From assembly GCF_001039355.2 (NCBI RefSeq), contig NW_019775125.1, forward strand, positions 68,697-132,696: DNA of 64,000 nucleotides. Reading direction: 5' to 3'. Made by a program: the position numbers and the translations under genes. The notes below the pieces were generated by a model. It was given only the letters and a program-made list of their open reading frames with translations, was not told the DNA's origin and did no database searches. This DNA comes from Lingula anatina (taxonomy: Eukaryota; Brachiopoda; Lingulata; Lingulida; Lingulidae). Shown piece by piece: positions 34,997 through 48,090 of the stretch. Position 1 is the first letter of the stretch, and each line of letters opens with the position of its first letter.

Positions 34997-36032
34997 GGTG
35001 GTGGGGGCCTCAACTGGACATTTCTTTTAAGAATTATTTCCATGGTTAGGTCTTACTTCAGAAATATCTCTGTGTTTCATATATAACCTTAGCTTTGATA
35101 TTATTTCATCAACAGCAATATTTGTTCTGCTGCAGAATTTTCTCCAAAAAAAGTAATCATTGGTAATTTTCACACTTTGAAAACCCTCATCTGAGAAGGT
35201 TGGTCCTCAGTTTGGCAAACAAGGTTATCTGACCCCATATCCGCAAAAATATTTTCGCAATTCACCAAACCAAAAGAAGTAAATTGCTGAAGTACGTAAA
35301 TTAAAGGCCATGGCCGCAATTATCTTATATGCTGATATTTCTATATTTGTTGTTTGCAACAGAAATGTGAAACTCCACCATGAACCCAAGCTAAGGATCG
35401 ATTTCCAAAGCCATTACAGTAATTTTTATCATCTAAAATCAAACACCATTCCAGAGATAAGGCTTTGATACATTTATCACACTAATGGGTTTATAAATTC
35501 CAGTAATAACACTGTAAATGAGATCTTCTGGGCCCCTTTCTACAGATAATGCACAGCTTATGATTGATACTGGGGGAAATAATCATCTCATTTATCATGG
35601 TATAGCACAAATACACCATTCCTACTTGAGTATATACATAAAAAAAAATAAATAAATAAATAAAAGTTTACACTGAAAACTGTAAAGCACCAATATATTT
35701 TGCTTGCAAGTTTTGCAGTTTAATATAGCAGTAAAAAACAGCAATATCTCAATCCATTAGCTTAATTTAAATATATCAATTTGATCTTTTTAACACCACA
35801 ACTGTAATGTGACAGTTTATTTTTAGGTCTTTATGTATTGTAAAATTGTGCTAATATTGAATATAGAACAGCTTTAAAAAATGGGTCCTGTCCCTCACGC
35901 ACCTTGAATTATTATTGATATTCAATTTCATTCCACTATTTCATTCATAGATATACTATAATCATTATTTATATAAATAATATATAATCTAGAGAGAACA
36001 ACAGTTTCAACCCCCCCCTCCACACACACACA
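31250..36032. other. Upstream PTPN intron, no recognised exon
   Basis: Contains a MITE at 32325-32547, an (AAT)n tract at about 32835-32879 and a poly(A) of about 35 bases at 34962-34995. I found no exon resembling the FERM domain or the FERM-PDZ linker. Confidence 0.5.
32325..32547. mobile_element. GATCGATC-type MITE, copy 2
   Basis: Left end CCCCATTCCCAGAGATTAGA, then TCGATCTAA and CTCCCTGGGGGTTCACGCT. The right end inverts to GCGTATTCCCAGAGCTTTTA, then GATCGATCTATCTCC and GGGGAGTCTCACTAG. About 220 bases, long imperfect terminal inverted repeats, no protein. Confidence 0.78.
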
Positions 36033-36189
36033 NNNNNNNNNNNNNNNNNNNNNNNNNNNNNNNNNNNNNNNNNNNNNNNNNNNNNNNNNNNNNNNNNNNN
36101 NNNNNNNNNNNNNNNNNNNNNNNNNNNNNNNNNNNNNNNNNNNNNNNNNNNNNNNNNNNNNNNNNNNNNNNNNNNNNNNNNNNNNNNNN
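36033..36189. other. Assembly gap (157 N)
   Basis: Run of N between a (CA)n tract and the AACCGAGGAC repeat cluster. Confidence 0.99.
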
Positions 36190-36210
36190 TTTCAGTTTAG
36201 TCTGCCCTTT

Positions 36211-36510
36211 ACAGCACAACCGAGGACGCGGAATTTGGTCCGCCCTTTACAGCACAACCGAGGACGCGTGTGTATAGCCCGATTTCAGACAAAAAGTTGG
36301 ACAGTATTTCTGATACACTCGTGGCGGGAATTTGGCCCGCGCTATACAGCATAACCGAGGACTGGCTCAGAATAGCGTCAAATTTCACCACCTAACTTGA
36401 AATGGGCCCCTTTATGCATTCCACTGCTTATGTCAACCGAGGACGTCCTCGGTTGGAGGTGTGTCCTCGGTTAGTGGGTTTCGGGCGGGTGTGTGTCCTC
36501 GGTTAGAATG
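36211..36510. repeat. AACCGAGGAC repeat cluster with 20-bp palindrome
   Basis: Forward decamers AACCGAGGAC at 36218, 36256, 36353 and 36435; reverse copies GTCCTCGGTT at 36445, 36463 and 36495. The fourth forward and first reverse copies abut to form a perfect palindrome at 36435-36454 (AACCGAGGACGTCCTCGGTT). A longer unit (GCCCTTTACAGCACAACCGA) is repeated at 36204 and 36242. GC- and CpG-richer than its surroundings. Function unknown. Confidence 0.85.
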
Positions 36511-36621
36511 CGTGCACAAGAGCACACACACACACACACACCAAAGTGACAGTACACAGTGCTTATATTGTGTATCTGGAAGGAAAAACCATCCGATCCA
36601 AATCTGAGACCAAATACTCAC

Positions 36622-36876
36622 CATTTTTTTCCTTTTTTTCCTGGCTTTCCTGGCCTGTAACAGTAACCCAAACACAGTCACACAGCCCATGTCGTACTTC
36701 ATCACAGACATGTACTGTTTACACTGGCGTATTGCCACTGGCTTGCTGCTGTTGTTATGGTTGTTACTGCTCCCACTTGTCGTCGTTGTCCTCGTCGCGC
36801 TCTGTTTGTCACGAGCAGATGAAAGAGATATTGCACGTGGCGATGACGGTACAGAGGCAGTCGTCAACCGTGACAT
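36622..36876 (-). CDS. Candidate exon upstream of PDZ exon (uncertain)
   Basis: The minus strand opens at ATG 36876 for 85 codons: MSRLTTASVPSSPRAISLSS, a Ser/Thr/Asn-rich stretch, then ARKARKKRKKM, ending at ATG|GTGAGT in phase 0. The next recognised exon (31160-31249) also starts in phase 0, so they could join, for example as an alternative N terminus of a PDZ-PTP isoform. It does not resemble the usual FERM-PDZ linker, and the low-complexity composition may be chance. Confidence 0.25.
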
Positions 36877-39539
36877 GTAGCAGCCACAACGAGATAGAGC
36901 CTTCCTCCTACTTTGCCAATTATATCAGTCTTTGGTAGTGTTAAGAAAAGAACAGCTTGTCAGGTGTCACCCGTCAGGTGTCACCCTCCTCCCTTCCTCT
37001 GATATGACACTTTCTCATAATAATCTCTCAATTATTTAAATCCTCAGTGCTGTTAATCCCGTACTCTCTAAATCCAGTGCTCTCCAAGTTACACAGAATG
37101 CGTAGAGTTACCTGTGTAACATGGTGTCATGAGCTACATCAGGTATTTCAGTGTATAGTGTCATATAATCCTAGCAAATATTGAAATCCTTGGAATTTTT
37201 ATCTTCAATACAACTTCCTGCAGTGAAAAAGTATTTCAATGTGTTACTTATCACAGATCGTCTTTAACCATACAAACTCAAGTAGTCAATAAGAATTTTA
37301 CTAATATGTAGTTTTGCTTCTCAAAGATAACCTGACTTAGTATAACCCCCTAATACTATCACATCATGACTTGGTTCCTTCAGGGATTTCACCTCCTATA
37401 TTATCACTATGTATCTTCCATATGAACCACAGCAAACTGTAGTGATTCTTACAACTGATCTAGGGTTTGAGTAATGCTAAATCCAGTAGTCTATCTACTT
37501 TATATTCCGCAGTCTATCTACTTTCTAAACCATAACTGTGAACCAGGCAATTCATAGGCCCATCTCCTTTCTTAACTGTACCAGACAATTAATTTAGGTT
37601 TTAACTAATGTTAAATCCAGTAGTAATTTATATTGCCATGTCTGGTTTATTCTTGTCACACCTGAGGTTATATAAATCTCTGATAAGTGTTGTTTTTTTC
37701 CCTCTAATCTCCCGTCTTTATCTGTCTACAGTCCTGACATTACTGTCTCATGAGACCGAAAACAAATAACAGACTTTTTCTGTCCTCCCCCTTTTTTTCT
37801 GTAAATACTAAGTAAATTACTTTCTTAATCCAAACATGACAGAGAAATCCTTCAGATCCTTTGGTAAATGGACCATGAGAGCTTCCAAGTCTGAGTCGTG
37901 AGTTTTGAACAGTTCCTCAAGGTTTCACTGCTAAAATAATATTGGTGGATCAACAGTTAATCTAGTCTATCCCAAATTAATCCACAGACTGTTTTCCATG
38001 AGTTTATCAGTATGAGAACTAACAGAAACCTAGACAAAATTTTGATCCTCAGACTGTGTCTTTTTACTGTGTAAATCTTGATAAGAACTCTACAAGTCTT
38101 ACATGGCTTTATTTTCCCCAATATCATGCTGTGTTCAATACTTAACTCTATCCCAAGATTGCACATTTACAGTTTGCTGCTTCAGTAGGTTTCCAACTGT
38201 GCACACGTTTCTATTAAGAGCATACCACAGGCTTTCACCAAAGTAAAAAAATACTGCTACATTTTCTTCACAAAATTTCCTCATCTTTCAGTTTTACCTC
38301 TATGACCAAACAAAAAATTGCTAATCAGCAGTCACTTTCATATATAAATACATATATTCAATTGCATTTGTACACATCTACTTACACAGAGACAAACTGT
38401 TCATCTTTGGTATAATTCTGTGACTTTAAATCTGTCAGAATCTCCTAACCCTCAACAGTTTAGCTCTTCACACAACCAGTATACATGAAGCCAACTGGAG
38501 TGATACATTTAAATATACACTCTGTTCGGTATAGGACAATGCTACAGAGACCGACTTCCTCCTCACATTAATACTAGGGCAGAAATTGTGAGATTCATGA
38601 ATAATTCAGACGACAAGAGTGCCATCTCCTCGACTTTGTCTCTACAGTGGGGGGAAGGGGGGAGGGCGTGCTGGCACCACACAGCTGCACTTGGCCAGAC
38701 TACTGTGTCGTCTCATACAGTGGGTTTTCAAGTGTCCTTTTTCATCTTCACCAATGATAAACAGCTACATTAGAATCAATAGTGACATTGAAATGTTATA
38801 ATTGTGTCTCCAAGTGCAGTTTTCCCTACATCAATGAAATACAGATATATTCATTTTAACTGTGATGCCCTAATTTATGGTCCCCTTGCTGCTGCCCTTT
38901 TTTTCCTAAACCAGTAAAAAAGCTTTACCTGTTTAAAAGGACACATAGCCTGATAATGACACGAAACCAGTCACAACCTACTTGTGTTGGGAAAACTGTA
39001 AAAAGACTGCTTATAGAACAACATTTTGTAACCACAACCAAACACTTAAAATATGAAGAGCTATTTCAGAACACCAGAATATGGATTTCAAAAATGTTCA
39101 TCAGATCTCATGCTAAATTATTAATTATGTATATCAATGAGACAAATATGGCACTTTTTTTTCTCTCATTTATCAACATGACTATGTGACATCCATTCCC
39201 TCTTTGTCCATAGATAAAAACCATATTCCTTCCTAAATAATGACTATATTTCATAACTCCAATCAATAATCTTGATTAATTGGGCAGCAACAGTAATGGT
39301 ACTGAATAACTGACATGGTTTATATCATATACAGGGCAAGATGACAATGTAATTCAACCATAGAGACCACCCACACTATGCAGTCTACAATATTTGATAT
39401 ACCATAGACATCAGTTTAAAATATAACAGAAGATATAAATTAACTTTTCTGGTATGCAAAATCAATGCAAATCAATATTCCATAAAATCTCAAAATTCCT
39501 ACCCTTTTAAAATTAATGAAATGCAATCCATTCCCTTAC
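36877..39539. other. No recognised gene
   Basis: AT-rich intron-like or intergenic sequence. Minus-strand splice-like segments exist but none has recognisable protein content. Confidence 0.45.
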
Positions 39540-39576
39540 CCCTTCTTCTTCAGAATCCAAAATGATAAAACCATTT
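39540..39576 (-). CDS. Candidate 37-base micro-exon
   Basis: The minus strand reads acceptor actttcaag, 37 bases encoding NGFIILDSEEEG, then donor GTAAGG. It ends phase 0, which fits the PDZ exon at 31160-31249. The acidic, coding-like content is suggestive, but the segment is too short for identification. Confidence 0.22.
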
Positions 39577-42500
39577 CTTGAAAGTCATGACTTGCTAAAT
39601 GAGATATCCGCTTTAAGATACCACCAGATCCTGTTATTCCACCCACTTCTTTCCAGCACTTTTCTTTCAATTTCAGGATAGTTCAAAATGCCAGTGAAAA
39701 TTCCCAGAAGCAAGCTCTACCTCTTCCTTGAGCTATTTCATACTAATCAGTTTTTTTTTCAGGTCTAAAAGGATTGATAGCAATAACAAGATCCTCCTGA
39801 TGTGTCAGGTCTGCCAGGACTGATGACAACCAATGAAGGTCTGAAGGATCTGATAGATAAATTCATGTAGAAGTCTTCCCAGGGAGACCTGGCTTAATTT
39901 TCTCTACAAGTCACTAGTATAATTGTGAACTATATCTTTAAATATTTTTCATTCCAAAATAATGGTTTGACTATCCCTAAAATAAACCTAAAACATTTCT
40001 TATCTGATAAGCCAGTGATTATCCTTTATAAAAGTTACAAAACATACCTTACCTGAGAATTATCGTCTTTAAAAAGAAAACAAAGATCACAGTCTGGTTA
40101 AAACACTATTGTTATCAGTTCACAAAGGTTTCCCATCCTCTTTTATATAGCATACACATTAACTCATCTGAAACGTGTCTCACAGTTAGACTTCACACAC
40201 CTATGCCAGCACAGAGATATGGTAAAACCCTCAAAAATTTTAAACACTCTCTGACCTGAATGTAAAATTTCAAAACATTGGAATATTGCGTTTTTTTATT
40301 TATCTAATTATTATTTTTATTTTACAATTTCTACAAAGTAACTAACAGATTACAGTGCATCTCACCTGCCCCCCCCCCCTTCCCCTGTCTCTGTAACCTG
40401 ACTAAAATTACTATTTCCATTGCAAAACCACAAGACCCCTGTCTGCTATCTTATGTGCCTGCAGCATGCAATATTGGGGAGAGGAGACACATTTTAGTGG
40501 TTGTGGTCGCACAAAATTCCTTTTCTTCACAACGCCTGTTTTCCCTTTTTTTTTTTTTTTTTGCTTTGGATAAATTTCAACTCTTTCAATATGACTACTG
40601 CTTCTCTAATAGTGAAAATCCTTTTCACATTTAGACTACATACATATGTACAGACAAGCTTAACATTCTCTTTTATATCCAGTTCCTTTTACAATGTCTT
40701 TCTCAGAACAACATTACTTTAAACAACTTAGATGTACTACTTCATTTTTGCTCACAGGAAAAAACTTCCTCCCATGAAATCATTTCCTCAAATGAAAATA
40801 TTGATAGTTTGCTTAGCAAGAAGTAATGCCACAGACAAACTAAAGGAAGGTAAAAGAATCACCTTGATCTCCACCTGCCTTTATGTACACTGCCACCAAG
40901 TACTCAGAGTCAATTCTGTTGTCTGTGGAGAAAGAAAAAAAAAAAACTTGGCCGTTTAGGTCAGGCCAGTGATTTTTTAATCAAATCTTTTTTATCAGAG
41001 GCCAAGGGGTTAAACTGCAGTCATTTGCTTGATTATACATGGGACTTCTCCGTAATTCTCACAGTAATAATATCACTTTAACCTCAACTCCCTTAAGACA
41101 ACTGGTGAACTATGACTTATAGCTGATCACTTTGCCAGCCATTGATCCCCATCCTGTTATTAACCAGTGTGTAAGAAAATATGGCCAGATGCTGTCCAAG
41201 GTAAAGATTCTGATTGATGACTGGTCTATAATATACATATGGTGTACAGTGTCAGCTGGCAGAATAAAGTACCTTCCTTTCACTGCTGGGGAGTATTGAT
41301 TAACTACTCTGGTTATCTTTTACTGATGGAAAAAAAATATTCAAATTCTGATGATTTTTGCCGAGTGATGACCTTAAAAACTTTCTGACATATGCGTAGA
41401 TCGTTTATACAATGATAATTTTGGCAGATATCCACTTGACAAATGATTTTATCTCTCACTAATTGGATAGTAAATCTTTTCCTTGTCAAACACTGAAAAC
41501 AGCACCCCACTTTTGATACACATTCTGACAGAACTTAAAACATTTTCAAATGCCATTTGTAACTACATCATACTACTGAATTCATCTCCAGAATGAAAAA
41601 AAAATCCACTACAAATAGTCTTTCTTACAACAAACACATTTTTTCTTCTCTTCTAAATGCCAAGTTTACAACCTAGATTCATGACAGCAACATTCCTACT
41701 AATTTACCGAAAAGCAATTTTTTTTCTTGGAATCAAATCCCATCAATGTCAAACATCTTTGTGATCATTAAACTGCTTCTGGAATCTTACAGTTCCCTGG
41801 TCCTTCTCTTGTCAAAAATGCTCAATAAATTGATCCATTGTAGTTAGAAATCATTACCGGCAAAAAAGGCATCAGAAGAAGAGTAACAATTTTCCTGCAG
41901 GCTAGCCTTGTGTAGATTCTTGTACTGATCTACAGTGGGTAAGTTTTGGTGCTGACACTTTCAGCAAGGCATGTCCCTGATTAAGAGTCACTTACGCTGC
42001 TATTTTTGTACAAAAAAACAAACACAATCTTGTTTATATCCTTAGAAATGCCTCTTGGTGAGGTGCTCCAGATGTTGTTTGTTCCTTTCAGATATAAATT
42101 AATCTATAAGCATGTATCCTCTTCAGTTCAAGTGACCCATCTATGTGAGACTGTGTAAATAAACAGAGAGAGAGAGAGAGAGAGAGAGATGGACAGATAC
42201 ACTACTTCTACCTTCCTTTGTATACCAGTCAGGGGCGGATCCAGAGATATTTTCTGACAGTCTTCCAAATTATCTTTGTTGACCCATCCTCATTTTTGAC
42301 CGTCTTCCGACAGAAAAAGTTAGATACCCGTCTATATAAAATCTTGAAAAGACTTGAAATTCTGACCGTCTTCCGGAAGACCCAGAAGACGGCCTAAATC
42401 CGCCCCTGCCAGTGCTACCTACGCCAGGTAAAACAGACAAAACTTCCTGCCTCACAGGGAGCCCTTATCCAAACAACCTTTTCCACTTTCTAAACAACTT

Positions 42501-44340
42501 TTTCCTGAATTAACTGCCAAAATTCCAAGTGCATGCCCTTCAAGTAATAAATTGGATCTTTTCCTACAGAAAAGTAATAAAGGCCAGTTAAGAACTAATT
42601 TGTCAATTGATTTTTTCCTTCATTTGTCAGTTGTCTTCGCAGGGGGTGGCGTGACCAAGATCCAGTTTGCGTTCTCGTTCTTCTAAGGACAATATCAAAC
42701 CAGAAACTGACTTCAACAACATCATCTGATGGGTTGATCACCAATTGAAAAAGGCTTGTCCATAACATATATGTTTGCCTAGTCTAGACTGGGGTTACAC
42801 ATGTCTGAACAGGACTGGAGATTTTTACAGCACTAACTGATACAACTATGCTGCACGTGCAACTAGTCTGTTAACTTTTGTTACGTCAAGTATGTCAACC
42901 TCAATATCTTCCGTAATATGTCCACATTTTCTTCTTTAATCCATTTTATTTTTTTTGGAGGGGGGAGGGGGGAGCATGTTAGGCAATCTATTCCAAAGGT
43001 TCCTCGACGCAGAATCAGTCACTGCTTGTTTTTATTAACACTTAAAAATGTTAAGATTCATACAATGTTATTTATTTCCTGCAGTGTACTGATTTCAAAT
43101 ACGAGATCAGAACTGTACTGAGAGAGAAAGATTCTTTCACACTGTAAATGTGCCACGGCATTCTTTTTTTCTTCATCTCTCTGCTATATTTTCAGTGTAA
43201 GGTCAATTAGAGCTAACCACCTTATTAAAACATTCCTACTGAGCCATGAATTGAAACTGATACTCAAACTATAATCTGATCATTAGAATACAATAACTAG
43301 CCAAATTAATGTGTCCTACTATATAACTACATCTCGTTGCCATGGTTACAATTCGTATAAACTGTCGTCATAAACCATGTTTCTTTACCTACAGCACTCT
43401 CTGGAAGACTTACCTCGAATAATAGCAACCCATTTCTAAACCAGTCAAATACAAAATACTCTATAGCTGCACTCACCATTGGTTCTACCGAGTCTATTGT
43501 GATGACCATACTTATTACATCTTATTACTGTACTGTACCACCACATAAGAATGTTAATATATCAAACTACCTACCTCCACTATGAATGATATCCCTGACA
43601 TATCATCTACTGTTAAACTCACTCTAGTGGTATCACTTGGCCTCTACAATATATACAATATCATCTATATTGCTGTTCTGTATATGCTGAGAGATAGTAA
43701 TACGATTCTTCACATTTTGTCCAATATCAGGTGGAACTGATGATTAAGAAAGTAAATCACAGTGACCAATTTTCAGCAAAATATCGCATCTTTTTTATAT
43801 ATATAGTTTTACCTACCATACTGCCTTTGCTAGTCCCAACTCTGGGTAAACTTGAGTAACATTCACACAGGAACTTAGGGCAGATATAGTGTCACTGCCT
43901 GGTGATATCGACTGGCCTTTTTCAGTCTAAATTAGACTTGAGTGAACACGGCTTCTTTTTATCAGCTCAATTTTTCCATTTCACTAATTTGTAATATCCA
44001 CTGGCTGAGGAATATCCTACTTACATTGAGTAAAAACTAATGAATGTGAAAAAATTCTGACATTTTTTTTTTCTCTCAGACCAGGTGAAAATTGAGCATT
44101 TGGCAAAATCAAAATGTAGTTGAACAGTCCTAGTTGTTATAATTCTTCCTCCAACATGAATAAGCCAGTTATAGCTATGTCCACACCCGGTGACACCTTG
44201 GAGTGTCTTGATCCTCCACTTCTGTGTCATAACTCCACAATCTAGGTGTCAGTGATTGCTTAATGTTATACCTGAACAGGTGAGAGATATATATATCACC
44301 TAGACCAGAGATGCCATAGGTTGTAAGAGAACGGCTGGGT
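39577..44340. other. No recognised gene apart from a MITE and (GA)n
   Basis: Holds the MITE at 42230-42408, a (GA)n tract at about 42163-42190 and an X-box-like site at 43336-43349. A 14-base splice-flanked segment lies just before donor-like GTAAGG near 40055. Nothing else is supported. Confidence 0.45.
42230..42408. mobile_element. hAT-like MITE with CAGGGGCGGAT termini
   Basis: Terminal inverted repeats CAGGGGCGGATC and (inverted right end) CAGGGGCGGATTTAGG. A perfect 5-base direct repeat CCAGT flanks it (42225-42229 and 42409-42413). hAT elements usually give 8-base target duplications, so the class is a guess from the termini. 179 bases, no protein. Confidence 0.75.
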
Positions 44341-46463
44341 TGGGGGGTTATCTTGTTTTTGATTATGGTTGTAACTAGGATGGGGAAAATGCCCCAAAAA
44401 GGACCCCCCCCCCCCCCCAATTTTAGAGGATTGCATATATAATCAGGCAACTTTCCAAACACTCTTTTACAATGAAAATGAAAGAAATTCTGAACAGGAA
44501 GGAAAAATGATTCCTCTCCTTCATAATGATATAAATTGTAAAGGGAAGTTCAATTTGCTGATGAAAGGAGAATAAAAAAGAAAACTGATCTGTTTTTTTT
44601 TTTTTTAATATTTAATACAAGATCTAAGGACCTCACTCTACTGCTGAATGATCAGATGTCATCATAACCCATAAATTGTATCATATTACATAAAATAACA
44701 ATGTAACATTCCAGGTTGAATATATAACTTAGAAATAAATCTCTGTGTATTCTAACTCGCTCATGAGTCACATGTGTCATAAGAGTTCATCATGAGGCCC
44801 CCAGATTTAAAGAGATAATGAATTTGAGTTGGTTTCATAATTTTTTTTTTCAGAAAATGGAAAATGAACCTTCTCGAGCTTATTTCAAGTTGCCCAACAT
44901 TGCATTTTACTATATTCATATTTTAATTTGCCATTTAATTAATAATCCATCATTTTTACATAGAGAATCATATAACACATGCTATCAAACCTGCCACAGG
45001 CCACCTCCCATCATTTCAATTATCAAATAAATAACATTAAGGCTTTTTCTATACTAACATTTTCTGTGACCTATAAATTATCCGTCATTCTTGTGTGGGC
45101 GTGGTAGCATTATTTTTTGCTGGTTTTGTATCTTGGCATTTAAGTGGTCTTATCTATTGAAACAGACATCATTTCTACCCTAACTTTTCCTTTACAATTA
45201 CTCCAAACCTATAATCTTCCCTCTATACCCTGGAGAGCTATCCTGCTTCCGTAACTCCAAGCATGAAGATAATACATGCGACACAAGTAAACAAACATAT
45301 GGTCTTTATGTTAATGCACACTTTTACCCTGAAGAAATCTTATCCTCAATGTCTATAATTCAGTACTCAGACCCTGTAATTTGATTTTCATGTTGCGCCT
45401 TGATCTATTTTTTTTCTCCTTGCCATGGGCCATCTCTTAAAATAATAATAAGTTATCTTTATAAACTCCTCTCTTATTCCTATAATACTGTGCTCCTAGC
45501 TTGCAGTAACATCACTCAGAACAATAGTAGACAATAGTAAACGGGTTGTCCCATATTTCAACCTTGCACTTATAAATTTCTATCATTACAATTATACCTA
45601 CATGTACCCATGGCATTCTTCAATGGACTTTTCTTCCTCTTTATCCACAACTAAAATGGACCTATGTCTATTCCTCATAGAAAATTCTTTTTCTTTATTC
45701 ACAGACTCCCACATACCCAGCTTTGTCTCATGTACCTTCTCTTGCGCATAACATTGCCCAAGTCCTGTCAACAAAGATTTACCTCACAGTCTGAGGTGGA
45801 AGGGAAAGATCAGCATACTGTGTGCACGGAGCAGAACACATTAAAGGCATGTTGAAGTTTGAGGTCTATATTTAACACTACTGCAACCTGGCATAAGAAG
45901 TGAGATATCTAGAAATCTATGAAAATGTCTTTCACCATAGGGATTGTTTACAAATGGTAAAATATGGTTCAGTGCCACTGCTAGCCTGGTGTGCACAATG
46001 GTCAAAAAGGAAAATTTAGGTATGAATTATGATTTTTTCTTTTTTATCCCATGTTGTCCAATTAAATGATCTTTATATGGTGTTACACTATAAAGACACC
46101 CGTTCATTGTCTACATGTGCTTCTGCAGCGTACCAGAGTAGAACCTACAAATATGTCTAAATGTACCCCTAGGTACTTCCTAGGTGGCCAACTCTATCAG
46201 TACATTCCCTGTTCCACTACAACATGTAACACCTGGGAAAGTGATACCACTACCTTTACATACCTATCTTCCACGCCTTCATTCCCTAAATACTGTAACT
46301 GTTATATTATGGAAAAGAATTCTTGAACACACATAAGGTATTCTTGTATATAAATTGCATAATGAATTTTTTTTTTTTCATTCAGACTTTTCTCAATTAT
46401 CAACATTTCTCAAACTTTTTATCAACCAATCCTAAACCAATGACACTGACAAAGCAAGTCTAC

Positions 46464-46519
46464 CTTGATGGCATAGTTTCCCATATCCACTAAAATCAAG
46501 TACCTGTCAGCAGCCCATA
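46464..46519 (-). CDS. Candidate exon of unknown gene, copy 1 (WAADRYLILVDM)
   Basis: Acceptor ttccctattacag, 56 bases encoding WAADRYLILVDMGNYAIK after two leading bases, donor GTAGAC. Identical in the second block copy (51819-51874), while flanking bases differ. Protein family not recognised; phases do not fit the 46651-46759 candidate through the visible donor. Confidence 0.35.
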
Positions 46520-46650
46520 CTGTAATAGGGAACAGAAGACCTACCTGGCAATATCCTTATGATGTCAGCTCCTTGTTATGATTGATTTGTACAAAAAATA
46601 TATACAAATTTCTGAAAAATAAAACTTCTATGTTCTAACAAGTAACTAAC

Positions 46651-46759
46651 CCTGAGTAGACATGTGCCAATGCCTCCCTGTATAAGAGTATCTCCTTCAA
46701 CTTTAAGTTGATGACTCTGCAGAGTAACCTTGTATATGGAAGGCATTTCCTCCCTATCT
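46651..46759 (-). CDS. Candidate exon of unknown gene, copy 1
   Basis: Acceptor cttttctatag, 109 bases encoding DREEMPSIYKVTLQSHQLKV then EGDTLIQGGIGTCLLR, donor AGG|GTTAGT. The frame is open for 75 codons. The three base differences from the copy at 52006-52114 and its flanking open frame are all synonymous (AAG/AAA, CTA/TTA, CCT/CCC), unlike other open frames in this block. I do not recognise the protein family. Its ends do not phase-match the nearby candidate exon at 46464-46519. Confidence 0.42.
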
Positions 46760-47853
46760 CTATAGAAAAGACAGCAGAGGCTACAAGGGGTCTCAAAATC
46801 CACACATCAATAGGCAGATCAATATGTCATGGTTTTGGTTAGGATTTGATGGAAAATTTCAAGCAGAGGATAATTGACCTGTGGACAAAAGCTGGCCAAG
46901 TTCACCTGTCTGTGTAATGGTTTGAAACTCACACCCAATTCAAAAATCACACTAAAAGGATATGTTCCCATCTTTTTCAAACACCCTGTAAATTGCTCAT
47001 CCCATTCATGGCTGGAATTCTTTGGTGGTGTTAACTAACTGTCCCTCTTTGTACTATTACACCAGTGGCGTGGGCAGACAAGGAGGGGGGCAGTCCACCA
47101 CACTGTCACTTCTCTCTCCCATTATCTTAACAGTGATAAGGTGTTTAGGCTGACTGCCCAGAATGGGCAAACCTCCCACCCCCCACATATACAAGTACAT
47201 GAACAAAACAACTACACCTATTTCAGTTGCAGAGGGGGGTCCTTGATAAAAAGGTTCCAATCTGTCCGTGGGAGCTTCAAGATAAGTCTCACTAAGTTAA
47301 ACAGTGAGACATTAAAGGCGATATATATTTCTAGTGTGACAACGTAAAGGGCAAAAAGATGCCTGCCTCTTCTGTACCATAAAAAGGTCACTGTTGAATT
47401 ACCGAGCATATTAGTTGGATATCAGTTAGTCTGTAGATCATCTGCTCTGAATGCATCCCTGGATAGACAGAAGTACAGTAGCCATTTCCCAATGATGACC
47501 ACTTGACAATGACAGTGATAACACCTGGAGACAGTTATCTCTTGCTAGTGGGTTCATTCCTCAGCAAAATTACAACAAACTCAAGACACCTGCAGAGGAA
47601 AATGTCCTTTTTTTAAACCCATGGCAGCACAATGTATAGGCCATTGTAGGGGCACTCAGGAACTGCACTGGTCACAATCTGCAGGAGCGCCACAGATCCA
47701 GTGGGCTACCTCAAAAATAGAGTCGAGACAATTTGGGCTTGTTTGTCCAGACCACTTGTGTGTCCCCTTGAGTGGACTTACTGGACACTTGACTTGACCA
47801 ATACAGCCTCTGTGTCTGCTGGTGGCACAAACATTGGACAATCTCAGATTTAT

Positions 47854-48090
47854 GTCCCTGTTCCCATACCTAGATCGAACCAGCAGGATCGATCCGTCTC
47901 TGAAGGGATTCTCGCTAAATTCAATTGAAGTGATTTAAGATGTCTGGCGTGTCTTCTGAAGCTGCTTAACAATAGTTAATTACTCCCCTTAACAGACATC
48001 TGAGCCACTTAAGCTGAGTGCAATTCAGTGAGAATCTCCTCGGAGATGGATCGATCCTATTAGATCAATCTAGGTACGGGGACGGGGCTT
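47854..48090. mobile_element. GATCGATC-type MITE, copy 3
   Basis: Left end CCTGTTCCCATACCTAGATC and GGATCGATCC; the right end inverts to CCCGTCCCCGTACCTAGATT, GATCTAATAGGATCGATCC and GAGGAGATTCTCACTG. About 237 bases with long imperfect inverted repeats. Confidence 0.75.

Noticed and set aside
36546-36938. 130-codon plus-strand open frame
   Set aside because: Overlaps a minus-strand frame and repeat-rich DNA; low-complexity Ser and Cys runs with no domain.
47656-47928. Overlapping plus- and minus-strand open frames beside MITE copy 3
   Set aside because: They run into the MITE, and the copies in the two 5.3-kb blocks differ by amino-acid changes; no coding support.
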